The notes: generated by a model from the letters alone, not told the origin. 64,000 nucleotides of DNA from Fervidobacterium pennivorans DSM 9078 (GCF_000235405.2 NC_017095.1:1885501-1949500); one strand, 5' to 3'. Positions 8,811 to 18,229 are shown, numbered from the stretch's first letter. Numbers and translations: made by a program.

Positions 8811-9698
8811 TTAATACTGCGAAACTACTGCATCCGAAATTGTCTTTATCGTTTCCATTTTCTTTGTTGTGGAAGTGAGGTAAAAGCCATGGACATATGG
8901 TGCAAGCTTTTCAATTATGGAGATGCATTGATGAATTGAGTATTGTTCTAAATGTGCATCATTTTTTTGACGGAAGTATTCTTTTGGAACGAAGACGCCT
9001 GGGACTTTTGAGTAATGTTCAAGTTGTTGAAAGGATTCAAAAACCATGAGAGCGATGTAGATTTTAGTTCTTCTGAAAAGTTCTTCAGCTTCAGATTTTT
9101 CAAATAATTTTAAAATAGTCTCGGAATTGAAGATAGGTTGCGAGACGAAAAATTGGCATCCATTTTGCATTTTGAGTTCCATTCTTTCCAATGTCTGATT
9201 CAAATCTTTCTCAAATGGGCTGAAGACACCTCCCGCATTGAACGAGAAAGAACCAAAGATTTTCAAACCTGCGAGGTCTTCACCCTTTTCGTTCAGTAGT
9301 TTTGTTAGTTTGAACACATCGTATATACTAAAATCTTCAATACTCGATGAAAACGGATAGGTTCCAACCCTTGGGTCATCTCCGGAGAGAATCAAGAGAT
9401 TCTTAATACCAAGCATGTGTGCAGCGATTAAATCACCTTCTATTCGAATTGCATTTCTCGTAGTTCGTGAAAAATGCATCAGCACCTCTAATCCCATTTC
9501 TACCAGCATATGAGCAGGTGCTATGGGAGATACCCTTGCACTTCCCATAGGTAAATCTGTGACCGCAATTATTTGAGCTCCTTGTTCTACAGCTTCTTTG
9601 CAGAAAGCTAAGTATTTGTCTGGGTTCGTTCCCCTTGGAGGAAGTGTCTCTAGAATAAACCGATAAGCAAAAAATTCGGTTTTATTTGTTTCATCCAT
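8811..9698 (-). CDS. Methylenetetrahydrofolate reductase family protein (MetF-like)
   Basis: The 295-residue TIM-barrel flavoprotein would reduce 5,10-methylene-THF to 5-methyl-THF for methionine synthesis or one-carbon metabolism. The N-terminal ETLPPRGTNPDK corresponds to the family EFFPPR block with the catalytic Glu. LLILSGDDPR matches the FAD-binding loop. FFVSQPIFN matches the family block near residue 190. Length fits the bacterial catalytic domain without a regulatory extension. It lies 40 bases after pelE and 36 before priA on the same strand, so it is probably co-transcribed with them. No methionine-synthase gene is nearby. Confidence 0.85.
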   Translation of the reverse strand: MDETNKTEFFAYRFILETLPPRGTNPDKYLAFCKEAVEQGAQIIAVTDLPMGSARVSPIAPAHMLVEMGLEVLMHFSRTTRNAIRIEGDLIAAHMLGIKNLLILSGDDPRVGTYPFSSSIEDFSIYDVFKLTKLLNEKGEDLAGLKIFGSFSFNAGGVFSPFEKDLNQTLERMELKMQNGCQFFVSQPIFNSETILKLFEKSEAEELFRRTKIYIALMVFESFQQLEHYSKVPGVFVPKEYFRQKNDAHLEQYSIHQCISIIEKLAPYVHGFYLTSTTKKMETIKTISDAVVSQY

Positions 9699-9738
9699 AT
9701 GGTAACACCTCGAGTACTAAGAGTGGGGAAAAATCTAA

Positions 9739-10650
9739 TTAGTTTTCACAAATAAGCTTTCTGGTTGTTTCTGATAAGTATGCTTTTACAATATTGTATT
9801 CCCTCTTTCTGAGTTTTTCTAAAAGATACTTTTTCAGAAGTCTTGGCTCCTTTGTTACCTCATATCCTTTCAAGAAATAGTTTTCATCTTTTTCAAGATA
9901 GTACATAATTTCATAGTATTCTGGCAGGCGGTTGCTTACATTTTCCATTTTTGCGCGTAAAAGATTTTCAAGGTCTTGTCTTACAACACCTTTCGGAATA
10001 CCTGTTCTCAAATAGTTGTAAATAGTCAAGCAGGATTCTATGTCGTTAATATTCCTGGACTTTGCAATCTGTTCTTCAAAATAATTTTCTATGTCTTCGA
10101 ATGCTTGGCCGGCGTAAAGGGCAATATCCATGTGGGGGTCCTTTTGCAACATCCGGAGGTATTTCATATTCTCCTCGACATCAATACCGTGTGTTACGTA
10201 TGTGACAAGTTTCTGAGTAACGGCCTTCTTTTCAGTTGTGTCTCCAATAATAATAATTGTTTTCACCGGGAGAACTGATTTTACAGTTTCGTCGATATTT
10301 AGCCGGATCTCCGGTGGTAGTGGTATGTTGAAGAAGTCTTCAATTTCTTCATTTTTCAAAGGGATAAAGAATAGCCAGGATAGTGGATAAGCTAACACGA
10401 AAAGAACAACTTCCGGTAAATTTTTTCGCTCGATGTAAAAAAGAACTGCAGAAATGAGTATGACGATAAGGTTCTCTAAGCGGAATCCATAAAAAAGTAT
10501 GGAGAAAAGGTTAATGAAAACTATAATTTGGTTGGTACCCGAAATTATTTTAGAGCTTAATTGTTGGCGTTTGTTAATAGAATTCTTTCTGATATTTCTC
10601 ATCTCTCCGGACCCTTTGAAATCTGCATTTTTAACATACCTCGATTTCAT
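9739..10650 (-). CDS. pelE: PelE-like membrane protein of the Pel polysaccharide complex
   Basis: This 303-residue protein has hydrophobic helices at about residues 40-60, 61-76 and 80-98. A long helical cytoplasmic part follows, containing repeat-like pairs (NDIESCLTIYNYLRTGI and LPEYYEIMYYLEKDE). PelE of Pseudomonas has membrane helices followed by TPRs and bridges PelD to the rest of the synthase complex. The identification rests mostly on position directly after pelD and on this layout, since PelE sequences diverge strongly. The start ATG overlaps the end of pelD by 20 bases and has GAGAGGTTG upstream. A second start at residue 17 (MRNIRKN) is possible. Confidence 0.6.
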   Translation of the reverse strand: MKSRYVKNADFKGSGEMRNIRKNSINKRQQLSSKIISGTNQIIVFINLFSILFYGFRLENLIVILISAVLFYIERKNLPEVVLFVLAYPLSWLFFIPLKNEEIEDFFNIPLPPEIRLNIDETVKSVLPVKTIIIIGDTTEKKAVTQKLVTYVTHGIDVEENMKYLRMLQKDPHMDIALYAGQAFEDIENYFEEQIAKSRNINDIESCLTIYNYLRTGIPKGVVRQDLENLLRAKMENVSNRLPEYYEIMYYLEKDENYFLKGYEVTKEPRLLKKYLLEKLRKREYNIVKAYLSETTRKLICEN

Positions 10651-11902
10651 ATTTATTGATCAACCTCTCAAGTATTTTTGCCTTTCCTTGAGCGTCGCAG
10701 ACAGCTAAGAGGGCTCTTAGGACAATTTTACCATTTGTAGGGTATGCTACTAGCACATCGGATTTTCTGAAAGTGTTTACTATGGAGTTGTGGTATTCGG
10801 ATTTGTAGGTTATACATAATTCCTCATAAGGTATGCCAAATCTTTCTTTTCGTTTCTCGAAGACTTTCTTCTTTTTAATGTAATAATTTTCGTCCCAAGT
10901 TCCGTCTGGTTTTTTGTAGACTTCTTCCAGAGCTTTCTCTTCTTGCAGTATTGTCCTGACGTTTGCATACAACCAACCTGCAACAGCACTTATGTATTTT
11001 ACAAGAGTTTCTGAAAACTTTTCTGGCGAAACATCTTCAACAACGAAAACACCAAAGGCATTTGATTTTTCACCAATTACCACGGCAAACCAAGGCTCGA
11101 AGGAAGTTATATCTGCTTTCATTATAACTTTGGGAAGCGTTGAATATCCGTTTTGAAGAGCATCGTAAATGACTCTGGATTTTGTTGTATCGAGTGAATT
11201 TGGTAGTCTTTTCTGACCTATGCCAGCTACATACCTCATGAAATTCCCCTCGCAGCGGTAGAGATGAAGATTTTCGAGTTCGAAGAACTCAGCGATAATT
11301 TCGACAGCCCTCGTAAGCATTTCATCTACATCTAGTATTTCCAATTCTCTAAGCCTTTCAAGTAAAACTATCAATCCTTCACCTTCAAAGTAAATTCTCA
11401 TTTGTAATTGAGAGATGACTACTCTCATATCGCCTATAGCAGAAAGTAGCTTCTGGTTTTCCAGCTCCAGTCTTTTCTTATCGTTTTGTAAATCTCTAAT
11501 CTTTTTATTAAGCATCTCACCAACAACTCCAATTATGAGTCCAACAACAATGGTAAAAATTGAAACGGTATTTAAACTCAGTCCACCAATGTTTTGCACT
11601 TGTTTGAAAAGTGTTAGTAGCAGTAACTGGAATATCGAAATCGATACTAAGAAAGGCAGTAACCCATATCTTGCGGACCATATGAAGATGAAGGCAACAA
11701 GAAAAACAATTGTAACTGAAGAGCTTATAACAGAAGTGAGGTGCAAGGTAATCACTATAGCAAATGATATTATCAGTTCCAACAGTTGGAACAAAAAGCT
11801 TTTCAAGTTTGTAAAGTTGTTTTTTTGAATGAGTTTTTTCAATGCTTTGTTATTCCATAGTTTGGGAGTCTTATGTTTTCCTGTATCATTCAGTTTCTTC
11901 AA
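10631..11902 (-). CDS. pelD: PelD-like c-di-GMP receptor (4 TM, GAF, degenerate GGDEF)
   Basis: The 423-residue product has four membrane helices (about 35-130), a coiled-coil segment (about 135-165), a GAF domain (about 170-310) and a short GGDEF-like domain (about 320-423). This is the PelD architecture. The GGDEF signature is replaced by PTNGK, so cyclase activity is not expected. The inhibitory-site motif RxxD is kept as RKSD (about R379-D382) exactly five residues before it, as in c-di-GMP-binding GGDEF domains. PelD binds c-di-GMP to switch on Pel polymer synthesis. The TTG start at 11902 overlaps the end of pelG by 17 bases and its ribosome site is weak, so the start is uncertain. Confidence 0.8.
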   Translation of the reverse strand: MKKLNDTGKHKTPKLWNNKALKKLIQKNNFTNLKSFLFQLLELIISFAIVITLHLTSVISSSVTIVFLVAFIFIWSARYGLLPFLVSISIFQLLLLTLFKQVQNIGGLSLNTVSIFTIVVGLIIGVVGEMLNKKIRDLQNDKKRLELENQKLLSAIGDMRVVISQLQMRIYFEGEGLIVLLERLRELEILDVDEMLTRAVEIIAEFFELENLHLYRCEGNFMRYVAGIGQKRLPNSLDTTKSRVIYDALQNGYSTLPKVIMKADITSFEPWFAVVIGEKSNAFGVFVVEDVSPEKFSETLVKYISAVAGWLYANVRTILQEEKALEEVYKKPDGTWDENYYIKKKKVFEKRKERFGIPYEELCITYKSEYHNSIVNTFRKSDVLVAYPTNGKIVLRALLAVCDAQGKAKILERLINKYEIEVC

Positions 11903-13298
11903 AATATTTGTTTTCGTGGATAATCACCTGCCTTAAAGGAAGAGATAGTCTGTTTCGTATGAACTCAAAGTGGAGCAAATCTTTGTATACGGCTCTGAAT
12001 TTTGTCCAGCTGTAAATCACTGCTATGATGAATCCTATAGCAAATCCAATACCGGGGAAACGTATGATAGTTAACATCGAGAATACGAAGTTAATTGTGA
12101 ATGCGATTATGGAAGCATACATAGGAATATCTGGCAAATCAAAGTAATGAGCAATCAGTGAAACGTAGAGAAAAATACCGTTCGCTGCAGCTCCCACAAT
12201 ACCAAATCTTAAGGCTTTAAGACCATAATCGTTTAACAACAAAGCTTTTGCAAAAGGACCCGAGAGTATTAAGCCAGAAAGCATAAAAGCGAATTGGACT
12301 GAAAGAATGAGTTTTGTGGTTGCGTATAAGTTATTATCGAGTGTTTCTTTGGCGAGCTTGATATATGTAAGTGTGCGATTTTCTTCTATCGATTGGTAGA
12401 AAGCCCTGTAATTAAAGTAGAAATCAGTTTCTAAGTTCAGCACAAAGAGTGTCAGCGTTGGGACAATAAAGAGATAAGAAATGAACATAGGGATATCATA
12501 CTGAGGAGCAAAAATGAAACCTTTTGAAATTGAGTATTTGAAATAAGACCATGCGATGAAATCGTCTATCCAGGCTGCCATATAAGTTATGAAACCCGAA
12601 ACGGCTTGTTTTTTGTATTTTTTTACGGCTTCCAGGAATAGAAGTTTGGTCTCTTTGGAAGGTTTCACAACAAACAAATAGCGCCTTATAAACAACTGGA
12701 GCATTGAAGCTATAAACATCAGTCCGAAGTTGTAACCCAAATAAGAAAAGTATTCGCCTCTAAATTTAAAAAGATAAACACTTCCAAACAGACTCAGCAG
12801 ACTTCCGAATAAAAAACTGAGTACAACAGGAGTAAAAACCCTTATTGCCGTTATGAAAATGACTTGTACCCAAATGATTGTCAAACTTGTTAGAGAATAT
12901 GAAAACAGAAATATTTTCCAAAGCTCTGTAATTTTATTTATTAGGAAGAAGACAGTTAGGAAAGTTGCGGAAGAAAAGACTGCATATCCAAGAGATGAAA
13001 TGTAAAGCCCATATATTTTTTCGAATTCCTTTTTGTAGATTAAATCCGCTAGAAACCTCGTTACAGAAGTGGAAACACTGCCGAAGATTATCGTGGAAAA
13101 GATAAACGTGTATATGATTGCCGAAATAAAGAACGGTATCTCATTTTGCGGAATGAGTAATTGAATAACAACAAGAGTGACAGAAGACATTATCCAAGGT
13201 CCAGCACTAACATTTGCTGAATAAAAGAAACTGAATATATCAGAAAAAAAAGAGTTTTTACTTAACAATTTGTTGAGTTCAAAACCAATCCCCGCCAT
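11886..13298 (-). CDS. pelG: PelG-like polysaccharide transporter (MOP/PST fold)
   Basis: The 470-residue polytopic membrane protein has about 12 helices. Its N-terminus, MAGIGFELNKLL followed by SANVSAGPWIMSS, is characteristic of PelG, the inner-membrane component of Pel polysaccharide synthesis and export. ATG 13298 follows AAGGGG. It heads the minus-strand series pelG-pelD-pelE with overlapping ends, which supports a protein complex. PelF, the expected cytoplasmic glycosyltransferase, and PelA are not adjacent here. An extended -10 promoter lies just upstream at 13336-13341. Confidence 0.88.
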   Translation of the reverse strand: MAGIGFELNKLLSKNSFFSDIFSFFYSANVSAGPWIMSSVTLVVIQLLIPQNEIPFFISAIIYTFIFSTIIFGSVSTSVTRFLADLIYKKEFEKIYGLYISSLGYAVFSSATFLTVFFLINKITELWKIFLFSYSLTSLTIIWVQVIFITAIRVFTPVVLSFLFGSLLSLFGSVYLFKFRGEYFSYLGYNFGLMFIASMLQLFIRRYLFVVKPSKETKLLFLEAVKKYKKQAVSGFITYMAAWIDDFIAWSYFKYSISKGFIFAPQYDIPMFISYLFIVPTLTLFVLNLETDFYFNYRAFYQSIEENRTLTYIKLAKETLDNNLYATTKLILSVQFAFMLSGLILSGPFAKALLLNDYGLKALRFGIVGAAANGIFLYVSLIAHYFDLPDIPMYASIIAFTINFVFSMLTIIRFPGIGFAIGFIIAVIYSWTKFRAVYKDLLHFEFIRNRLSLPLRQVIIHENKYFEETE

Positions 13299-13335
13299 AT
13301 TTACCCCTTTTTAGGAAATTATTGGTTACATAGAA

Positions 13336-13341
13336 ATTATA
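13336..13341 (-). promoter_or_regulatory. Extended -10 promoter for the pelG series
   Basis: Read on the minus strand, TGTTATAAT is an extended -10 element about 38 bases before the pelG start. The -35 region is poor and overlaps the A/T tract beside the hairpin at 13367-13392. Confidence 0.5.
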
Positions 13342-13366
13342 ACACAATGTGTGCATAAATAAAAAA

Positions 13367-13392
13367 TACCCCCGGTCCATTATCCGGGGGGT
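13367..13392 (-). terminator. Orphan terminator-like hairpin upstream of pelG
   Basis: ACCCCCGG pairs with CCGGGGGT, with one extra G. On the minus strand it is followed by TATTTTTTATTT, the layout of an intrinsic terminator. No minus-strand gene precedes it, and it lies upstream of the pelG promoter. It may insulate pelG from antisense read-through. The rest of 13393-13620 shows no gene. Confidence 0.55.
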
Positions 13393-13621
13393 CTTGAAAA
13401 AGTTTTTCAACTCTTCCAAGGGGGGATAGGGGGGTCGCTGCACATATATTATCAGATATGTAAGGTAAAGTTTCAAGTATCGCAGTGTTAATGGAATGAT
13501 ACGGTTAGTTCAAATTCATGTTTAGATAAACTAGGTTTGAAGGTTTCGCATGGGTTTTTAACCATTTTTGGGAACAACCTATGTGTTGTTAAGTATAAAT
13601 GTAGGCACGCGCCATATAAGT

Positions 13622-13650
13622 TTGCATTGAAATTTGTTTTGGTGTATAAT
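13622..13650 (+). promoter_or_regulatory. Promoter for the RnfB-like/dprA region
   Basis: TTGCAT at 13622-13627 and TATAAT at 13645-13650 have a 17-base spacer and lie about 80 bases before the GTG start of the Fe-S protein. Confidence 0.65.
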
Positions 13651-13729
13651 AATTAAAAAACACAGTAGGTTAAGCTTGCTTTTTTTCGAACATTTTCCAT
13701 TATTTCATATATATTCGGAGGTGAACGGT

Positions 13730-14011
13730 GTGGTGGTCGTTTACTCGGCAGTCCTGCTTGGAGGACTAGGTTTTGCTTTTGGGTTGTTTCTTTCATATGT
13801 TTCTGAAAAGTTCAAAGTCGAAGAGGACCCAACGGTCAAGCTCATTTTAGAGGCTTTACCTGGAATAAATTGTGGTGCATGTGGTTATCCTGGATGCGAA
13901 GGTTACGCCAAAGCTATCGCCAAAGGAGATAAGCCTGATAAATGTTTGCCAGGTAAAAAGTCTGGAGTTGAAGAAAAAATCAGGCAGATACTTAGTCAGA
14001 AAAATAACTAA
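13730..14011 (+). CDS. Short RnfB-like Fe-S protein
   Basis: GTG 13730 is chosen because GGAGGTG at 13717-13723 lies six bases before it. An upstream in-frame extension to 13634 would overlap the promoter. The 93-residue product has one N-terminal membrane helix (about 3-22). A four-Cys motif follows (NCGACGYPGCEGYA, then C near residue 76) that binds a [4Fe-4S] cluster, as in the Fe-S domain of RnfB. The ferredoxin-type half of RnfB is absent and no rnf genes adjoin. It may be a small electron-transfer protein at the membrane. The partner is unknown. Confidence 0.75.
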   Translation: MVVVYSAVLLGGLGFAFGLFLSYVSEKFKVEEDPTVKLILEALPGINCGACGYPGCEGYAKAIAKGDKPDKCLPGKKSGVEEKIRQILSQKNN

Positions 14012-14071
14012 CTGCTGATTTCTGGAACGTTTTGCTAAAAATTAGAACCTATATATCTTGGGGGATAGGGG

Positions 14072-15082
14072 ATGGGGTTGGATACTTCGCTGAGTATTGT
14101 TGCACTTTCTAAGGTTTTTAAGAAGAATATTACGCAGATAGAGCAATATCTGCATTATGAGCCAACAATCTTTGAAGATTTTGAGAACTCCTCGCGGGAA
14201 TTTTCAGAACTGATTACCAGATTGTCGATTTATTTGCGTGAAACAGGTACTAAGCTGATAACTTACTGGGATGAAGAGTATCCTCAATCGTTAAAGAACA
14301 TACCGGACCCTCCGGTATGTTTATTTGTTAAAGGAAAATGGGAGTATTTGTCGTATAATCTTTTCGCAGTTGTTGGAACGCGTAAGATGACTAGCTACGG
14401 CAAACAGGTAACAGAAAGATTTGTTAGCGAAATTTCAAAACATTTTGTAATCGTGAGCGGTATGGCTTACGGAGTTGATACCATAGCACATTCGAGTGCT
14501 TTAAGGTTGAACAGACCTACCATTGCTGTGCTTGGATGTGGCGTGGATGTGGTGTATCCTAAATCAAATAAGATGCTTTACGAACAAATAATAGATAACG
14601 GGTGCGTAGTTAGCGAATATCTGCCTTGGGAATCGCCTAAGAAATTCACATTTGTAGAGAGAAATAGAATAATATCTGGTCTTTCGGTAGGTGTATTGGT
14701 CACCGAAGCTGGTGTTGAAAGTGGTGCGCTCATAACGGCAAAGTACGCTATTGAACAAGGAAGAGATGTTTTTGCAGTTCCAGGAGATATCTTTAGAACA
14801 ACTTCTCAGGGGACAAATTACCTTATTAAAAGCGGAGCCTTTGTTGCAACCGAACCTTCTGATATACTTGAATACTACGGCTTTAAAGACCACAGAAAGA
14901 TAGTTGAACTGACGGATGATGAAGCTCAAATCTTCGGTGCCATTGAAAGTGAGGTAACAATAGAAGAAATGTCAGAAAAACTAAATGTCCCAATCTCGCA
15001 AGTTATGCTCATTTTAACGACTTTGGAGCTCAAAGGTCTTGTTTACAGGACAGAACGCAATACGTATGCAAGGGCTAGGTAA
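14072..15082 (+). CDS. dprA: DNA-processing protein DprA
   Basis: The 336-residue product protects incoming single-stranded DNA and loads RecA during natural transformation. The Rossmann-like DprA core is visible. VVGTRKMTSYGK is at about residues 104-115 and SGMAYGVDTIAH follows near 130. GCGVDVVYP and FVERNRIISGLS are in the middle. VFAVPGDIF precedes a C-terminal winged-helix-like segment (about 280-336). The start is ATG 14072, preceded by GGGGGAT. The preceding Fe-S gene ends 60 bases upstream. Its presence is consistent with the competence reported for several Thermotogales. Confidence 0.93.
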   Translation: MGLDTSLSIVALSKVFKKNITQIEQYLHYEPTIFEDFENSSREFSELITRLSIYLRETGTKLITYWDEEYPQSLKNIPDPPVCLFVKGKWEYLSYNLFAVVGTRKMTSYGKQVTERFVSEISKHFVIVSGMAYGVDTIAHSSALRLNRPTIAVLGCGVDVVYPKSNKMLYEQIIDNGCVVSEYLPWESPKKFTFVERNRIISGLSVGVLVTEAGVESGALITAKYAIEQGRDVFAVPGDIFRTTSQGTNYLIKSGAFVATEPSDILEYYGFKDHRKIVELTDDEAQIFGAIESEVTIEEMSEKLNVPISQVMLILTTLELKGLVYRTERNTYARAR

Positions 15083-15184
15083 ACATTAAAAACGGTGTAA
15101 TAAAACGCACGGCAATATGCGGCGGTAATATCGAATATCGATTGTTAGAGATGTTTTTGCGAACGTATGGAAGGAGGCGAAAAT

Positions 15185-16027
15185 ATGCGCCTTGTTCACA
15201 CAATAGCGGAGATGAAGAAGATAGTGAACGATATCTTGAAAAGCGGCAAAAGTATAGGCTTTGTGCCCACAATGGGGTATCTTCACAAAGGACATTTGAG
15301 TTTAGTGGAAGCGGCACGCAAAGAGAACGATGTTGTTGTTGTCAGTATATTTGTCAATCCCACACAGTTTGGGCCAAATGAAGATTACAACAGGTATCCA
15401 CGTGACCTCGAGAGAGACCTGAGGTTGCTGGAACCAATAGGTGTAGACTATGTATTCAATCCATCCGTTGAGGAAATGTATCCAGCCATGTATTCAACGT
15501 ATGTCGAGGAGGTTGAGCTTTCAAAGTATCTGTGCGGTGCAAGTAGACCGGGGCACTTTAGAGGAGTTTGTACCGTTGTGACAAAACTTTTCAATATAGT
15601 GAAACCAACGAAGGCTTATTTTGGGCAAAAAGATGCCCAGCAGTTCAGAGTATTGAGAAGAATGGTAAGGGATTTGAATATGGATGTTGAGATGATAGAG
15701 ATGCCCATCGTTCGGGAAGAAGACGGACTGGCTATGTCTTCAAGGAATGTATATTTAAGTCCAGAAGAAAGAAAAGAGGCAACGAGGTTGTATAAATCGC
15801 TTCTGAAAGCCAAAGAGCTTATCGAATCTGGGGAACGTGACGTACAGAAAATAAAGAGCGAAATGTTAAAAATACTCGACCATCCACTTTTGAAAGTTGA
15901 CTATGTAGAGATAGTTGATGAAGAAACATTGAAACCGGTTGAGAAAATAGAGAGGAAAGTCATTGTAGCTCTAGCTGTTTTTGTTGGCAAGGCAAGGTTG
16001 ATAGACAACATGATTTTTGAGGTTTAA
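15185..16027 (+). CDS. panC: Pantothenate synthetase
   Basis: The 280-residue enzyme joins pantoate and beta-alanine with ATP in vitamin B5/CoA synthesis. [13 protein letters not shown] contains the HIGH-like nucleotide motif. [26 protein letters not shown] and the KMSKS-like MSSRNVYL are all present, and length matches the family. ATG 15185 follows AGGAGGCG at 15172-15179. An in-frame ATG at 15167 lies before that site and is rejected. No other pan genes are nearby, and the GH31 gene follows after 33 bases. Confidence 0.95.
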   Translation: MRLVHTIAEMKKIVNDILKSGKSIGFVPTMGYLHKGHLSLVEAARKENDVVVVSIFVNPTQFGPNEDYNRYPRDLERDLRLLEPIGVDYVFNPSVEEMYPAMYSTYVEEVELSKYLCGASRPGHFRGVCTVVTKLFNIVKPTKAYFGQKDAQQFRVLRRMVRDLNMDVEMIEMPIVREEDGLAMSSRNVYLSPEERKEATRLYKSLLKAKELIESGERDVQKIKSEMLKILDHPLLKVDYVEIVDEETLKPVEKIERKVIVALAVFVGKARLIDNMIFEV

Positions 16028-16060
16028 AACAAATAATCTTTAGCCAGGGAGGTCTTGAAG

Positions 16061-18229
16061 TTGATATATAAGATAGTCTACGGAGAAGCTGACGCAGGGA
16101 GTTTTGCAGTGTTGGGTAGATACGCAAACAAGATTTCGACAGCGAAACCTGAAGAATTTGACTCTCTCTTCAAAGATTTGTGTGCTCAAGTTGAAATTCA
16201 CGATGGTCAAGAGTTCTTCGTTGTGAAGAGACGATATCATGCTGATGGATACTTCTTCGGCTTTGGTGATAAAGTAGGTCCACTTGATAGAAATGGACGA
16301 AAATACATCTTCTGGAATACTGATAATTTTACACATCATCCAGGTGCAGACCCGCTTTACAAGTCATTCCCGTTTTACATTTACGTCTCAAAGGATTTAA
16401 AAACCAAATATGGTTGTTTTACAGACTACCCAGGGTATTTAGAGATAGACTTGAATTCGAATAACGACAAAACTCTTACTTTTAAATCGAAAGCTAAGGG
16501 ATTTGTCCAGTATATAATCGTCGAAGATTCAATAAAAAAGATTTTGGAACAGTATCTCAAACTGACAGGCAGGAACGTTGCGTTCCCTATTTGGGCGTTT
16601 GGGTATCAGCAATCGAGATGGAGCTATTTCAACGAGAATGAAGTCTTGGATATTGCCAAAAAGTTTAGAGAGAAAAAAATCCCTTGCGATGTGATTTATC
16701 TTGATATAGACTATATGGAAAAATACAAAGTCTTTACTTGGAGTAAAGAAAACTTCCCAAATTACAAAAATATGCTGGAATCACTCCACAAAGATGGATT
16801 TAAAATAGTGTCGATTCTTGACCCTGGTGTAAAGGTGGAAAAAGGATATTTCGCATTTGAAGAAGGGAAGAATAAGTACTTTTTAAAAGACTACAGTGGA
16901 GAAGATTTTGAAGGTGCTGTTTGGCCTGGAAGAGTTAGATTCCCTGACTTTTTGAACAAAAGCGTTAGAAAGTGGTGGGCGAAGAATGCGAAGAAGTATT
17001 TAAATGACGGTATAGATGGTTTTTGGAACGATATGAACGAGATAGCAATATTCGCCACGGAAAAAGACTTGGAAGAGGCAAGGGAAAAGTTAAAACATGC
17101 AAAATTGGAAGATGGCATAAACCTCGCAGGTATGTTGGGGACTATAGGCGAGATTGGACGCAGAGGACACGGAGAAGACATTTTACATCTTGATGAAACC
17201 CCGCACTGGAAAGTGAAAAATGCATATGGGTTGAACATGGTGCGTGCCACATCTGAAATGCTCCAAAAAGAGAATAAAAGACCGTTTTTGATAACTCGCT
17301 CAGCGTATTCTGGCATTCAGAGATATGGTGGTGTGTGGACCGGCGATAACCATAGTTGGTGGGAGCATATTCTCCAAGAGATAATTAGGTTGAATTCACT
17401 AAGCCTTGCAGGTGTATTCTACAGCGGATGTGATGTCGGTGGGTTTGGTGGAGATGTGAACGCACAACTGCTTATTAGATTCATGGAGTTCGGATTATTT
17501 ACTCCAATGTTTAGGAATCATTCAGCTATCGGAACAAGAAGGCAAGAACCTTGGGCATTCGGATCAGAAGTGGAAGAGATACTAAGAGAGGTAATAAGAT
17601 GGAGATACAAACTTATTCCTTACATTTACACACAATACATGTTTGGCGTTCTCAAAAACAGGCCCCTCATGAGACCTCTCTTCTACGATTTTGAACAGCT
17701 TGAAGCTTTCAACATTGAGGATGAGTATTTATTTGGAACAGATATCTTGGTTGCTCCTGTATACCGACCGAACATACAAAAACGTTTGGTTTGGTTGCCA
17801 AGAACAAGCATAGGAATTTTTGATAGGAAAATTTACAAAAGAGGATGGAACATAGTAGAGACTCCAATCCATTATATTCCAGCGTTCCAGATTAGTAACT
17901 CGGCAATACCGATGATTGAACCAACGGATTACGTTGACTTATCGAAAGTTGACAAGATATACTGGAAAGTGTTCAAAACATCCCAGAAGTCAAAAGTTGT
18001 TGGCTATTTCTACGAAGATGATGGCACCTCACTTGAGTACAAAAGAGGCGTTTACAACTTAAAACAGGTCGTAATAAAAGATGGATATCTGCGAATAAAA
18101 ACATTGAACAACAGATTTCCAGTGAAAGAACGCGAATGGGAATTTGAGATTATTGACCAGAAGGGTAATTTTAAGAAAGTTAGTGTAGTGGTGAGTAGTG
18201 ATGGAGAATATAGGATTCCAATCGAGTGA
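16061..18229 (+). CDS. Glycoside hydrolase family 31 (alpha-glucosidase/alpha-xylosidase)
   Basis: The 722-residue enzyme removes alpha-linked glucose or xylose from oligosaccharide ends. The GH31 nucleophile motif GFWNDMNE carries Asp324, and the acid/base region RSAYSGIQRYGGVWTGDN follows at about 410-430. YLDIDYM and the C-terminal beta domains also fit. It has no signal peptide, so it acts inside the cell. TTG 16061 is chosen because GGAGGT at 16048-16053 is seven bases before it; a TTG at 16055 would be too close. Its end overlaps the xseA start. The exact substrate cannot be told from sequence alone. Confidence 0.88.
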   Translation: MIYKIVYGEADAGSFAVLGRYANKISTAKPEEFDSLFKDLCAQVEIHDGQEFFVVKRRYHADGYFFGFGDKVGPLDRNGRKYIFWNTDNFTHHPGADPLYKSFPFYIYVSKDLKTKYGCFTDYPGYLEIDLNSNNDKTLTFKSKAKGFVQYIIVEDSIKKILEQYLKLTGRNVAFPIWAFGYQQSRWSYFNENEVLDIAKKFREKKIPCDVIYLDIDYMEKYKVFTWSKENFPNYKNMLESLHKDGFKIVSILDPGVKVEKGYFAFEEGKNKYFLKDYSGEDFEGAVWPGRVRFPDFLNKSVRKWWAKNAKKYLNDGIDGFWNDMNEIAIFATEKDLEEAREKLKHAKLEDGINLAGMLGTIGEIGRRGHGEDILHLDETPHWKVKNAYGLNMVRATSEMLQKENKRPFLITRSAYSGIQRYGGVWTGDNHSWWEHILQEIIRLNSLSLAGVFYSGCDVGGFGGDVNAQLLIRFMEFGLFTPMFRNHSAIGTRRQEPWAFGSEVEEILREVIRWRYKLIPYIYTQYMFGVLKNRPLMRPLFYDFEQLEAFNIEDEYLFGTDILVAPVYRPNIQKRLVWLPRTSIGIFDRKIYKRGWNIVETPIHYIPAFQISNSAIPMIEPTDYVDLSKVDKIYWKVFKTSQKSKVVGYFYEDDGTSLEYKRGVYNLKQVVIKDGYLRIKTLNNRFPVKEREWEFEIIDQKGNFKKVSVVVSSDGEYRIPIE

